Below, piece after piece: positions 32,307 to 33,139 of a stretch of DNA of 33,139 nucleotides. The notes beneath the pieces were generated by a model. That model did not search any database, was not told the DNA's origin, and saw only the letters and a list, made by a program, of their open reading frames with translations. Position numbers and translations under genes: made by a program. Location of the stretch: NCBI GenBank assembly GCA_017889265.1, contig JAGHEK010000036.1, forward strand, positions 1-33,139, read 5' to 3'. Position 1 is the first letter of the stretch; each line of letters begins with the position of its first letter. The DNA comes from Romboutsia sp. (GTDB lineage: Bacteria > Bacillota > Clostridia > Peptostreptococcales > Peptostreptococcaceae).

Positions 32307-33139
32307 ATGGCAAGAAAAACAACTTTACCGAAAGAGATGTTAAGAAGGTCTTTTGCTATATTTTTTGTATGTATAGGAGTTTATTTATTTTTAATATATA
32401 GAACTTTTAATATACAAATAGTAAAAGGTGAAGAATATAAAAATAAACTAGAAAAACAAAATACTAATAAAATAGAATTAAATAATGGTAGAGGTACTAT
32501 ATATGATAGGAATAATAAACCTTTAACAGATACTAATACTAAAACAGTTTTGATAGTCGATAGACAAAAGTTTTTCAATGATCCAGATTTTAAAAACTTA
32601 GTAGAAGAAGCAATTGATATAAACAATGTAAAAGATAAAGAAGATTTAGTATATGATATATCATCTTCTTTAATTGAAATAGAAATCGATAATTTAGATT
32701 TTAAATTAGAAAAAGAATTAGAAAAAAACGGAGTAATCGTTGAAAATAGGAATTATAGATATCAAGAGAATGGTTTATTATCTCATACAATCGGATATAT
32801 AAGTAAATCTGATAATAAAGGTGTTTCCGGTATAGAAAAGTATCAAGAAGACATACTTAATAATTCTAATGAGGAATATGTATCAGTTTTTAAAGCTGGT
32901 CAAATAGGAGGAAATGTAGATAATAAATTTGTAAGTAATCTTAATGGAACTGTAAAAACTGTCAAAAAAAATGAAGATGCAAAGCATATAAGATTAACTA
33001 TAGATAAAGATATTCAAGAGAATTTAGAACGAGTTGTGGATAATGAAAAAAATCCTAGTGTAGCAATAATTTCTGATGTTGAAAAAGGCGAAATACTTGC
33101 TATGACTTCAAGACCTAATTTTGATCAATATAATATCGA
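32307..33139 (+). CDS. Class B penicillin-binding protein (PBP2/SpoVD-type), 5' part only
   Basis: 277 residues are visible before the frame runs off the right edge. They show a short cytoplasmic tail, one membrane helix (about 15-31, FAIFFVCIGVYLFLIYR), then the PBP dimerisation domain with RGTIYDRNNKPL (62-73), the YRYQENGLLSHTIGY segment, GVSGIEKYQEDIL, and the start of the transpeptidase domain (LTIDKDIQENLE, AIISDVEKGEILAMTSRPNFD). The catalytic SxxK lies beyond the window. The family cross-links peptidoglycan. Whether it acts in septation, elongation or spore cortex cannot be told from this part. Confidence 0.93.
   Translation, partial: MARKTTLPKEMLRRSFAIFFVCIGVYLFLIYRTFNIQIVKGEEYKNKLEKQNTNKIELNNGRGTIYDRNNKPLTDTNTKTVLIVDRQKFFNDPDFKNLVEEAIDINNVKDKEDLVYDISSSLIEIEIDNLDFKLEKELEKNGVIVENRNYRYQENGLLSHTIGYISKSDNKGVSGIEKYQEDILNNSNEEYVSVFKAGQIGGNVDNKFVSNLNGTVKTVKKNEDAKHIRLTIDKDIQENLERVVDNEKNPSVAIISDVEKGEILAMTSRPNFDQYNI

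Noticed and set aside
1-33139. CRISPR array, tRNA or rRNA genes, prophage or integrative element
   Set aside because: I saw no regularly spaced repeats, no tRNA-like or rRNA-like stretches, and no phage or conjugation genes; coding content is uniform in composition.

Overview
This is an AT-rich, almost fully coding stretch of a spore-forming clostridial chromosome. Translated genes favour ATA (Ile), AGA (Arg) and TTA (Leu). The complete spoIIIA operon, spoIVB, spo0A and spoIIM place it in endospore-forming Firmicutes. The gene order and protein sequences look most like Peptostreptococcaceae (the Clostridioides / Romboutsia / Paraclostridium group). The family is an inference from familiarity and was not checked by a search. 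Every gene is on the + strand except a partial TnpB transposon gene at the left edge.

Layout. (1) 1-877: 5' part of an IS200/IS605-type tnpB on the - strand, then the ackA upstream region. (2) 878-3979: ackA, then DUF177 (yceD)-rpmF from a strong sigma-A promoter, then plsX; terminators follow ackA, rpmF and plsX. (3) 4048-9003: the eight-gene spoIIIA operon, spoIIIAA to spoIIIAH. (4) 9023-16735: asp23 with its own promoter and terminator, then nusB, a gene joining a Kae1/TsaD-like domain to IspA, a DUF212 gene, dxs, tlyA and recN. (5) 16791-18733: spoIVB and spo0A, the latter behind a consensus-quality sigma-H promoter whose -10 overlaps a perfect 0A box. (6) 18828-28884: a probable 10 kb transcription unit of steA-like, steB-like, a GT2 glycosyltransferase, a MraY/WecA-like transferase, DUF3866, a Nudix hydrolase, spoIIM, a XerD-like recombinase, deoB, punA and pdp. 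(7) 28904-33139: mltG, trmR, a U32-family (trhP-like) gene, udk and the first part of a class B penicillin-binding protein, which runs off the right edge.

How the genes work together. Envelope lipid and isoprenoid supply (plsX, dxs, ispA), septum and envelope functions (steA/steB, GT2, MraY-like, mltG, the PBP) and the sporulation programme (Spo0A master regulator, the SpoIIIA channel, the SpoIVB signalling protease, SpoIIM engulfment) are interleaved. So are nucleoside salvage (deoB, punA, pdp, udk) and wobble-uridine tRNA modification (trmR, trhP-like).

Most interesting observations: a conserved-looking but functionally unassigned envelope module (steA to DUF3866); a XerD-like protein in which three of six canonical catalytic residues are replaced; a TsaD-like/IspA fusion where xseA and xseB are usually found; two intergenic hairpins whose 3' arms contain the ribosome binding site of the next gene (spoIIM and the PBP gene); Spo0A-box regulation of spo0A and possibly of mltG; and a U32 protein lacking most of the family's cluster cysteines.
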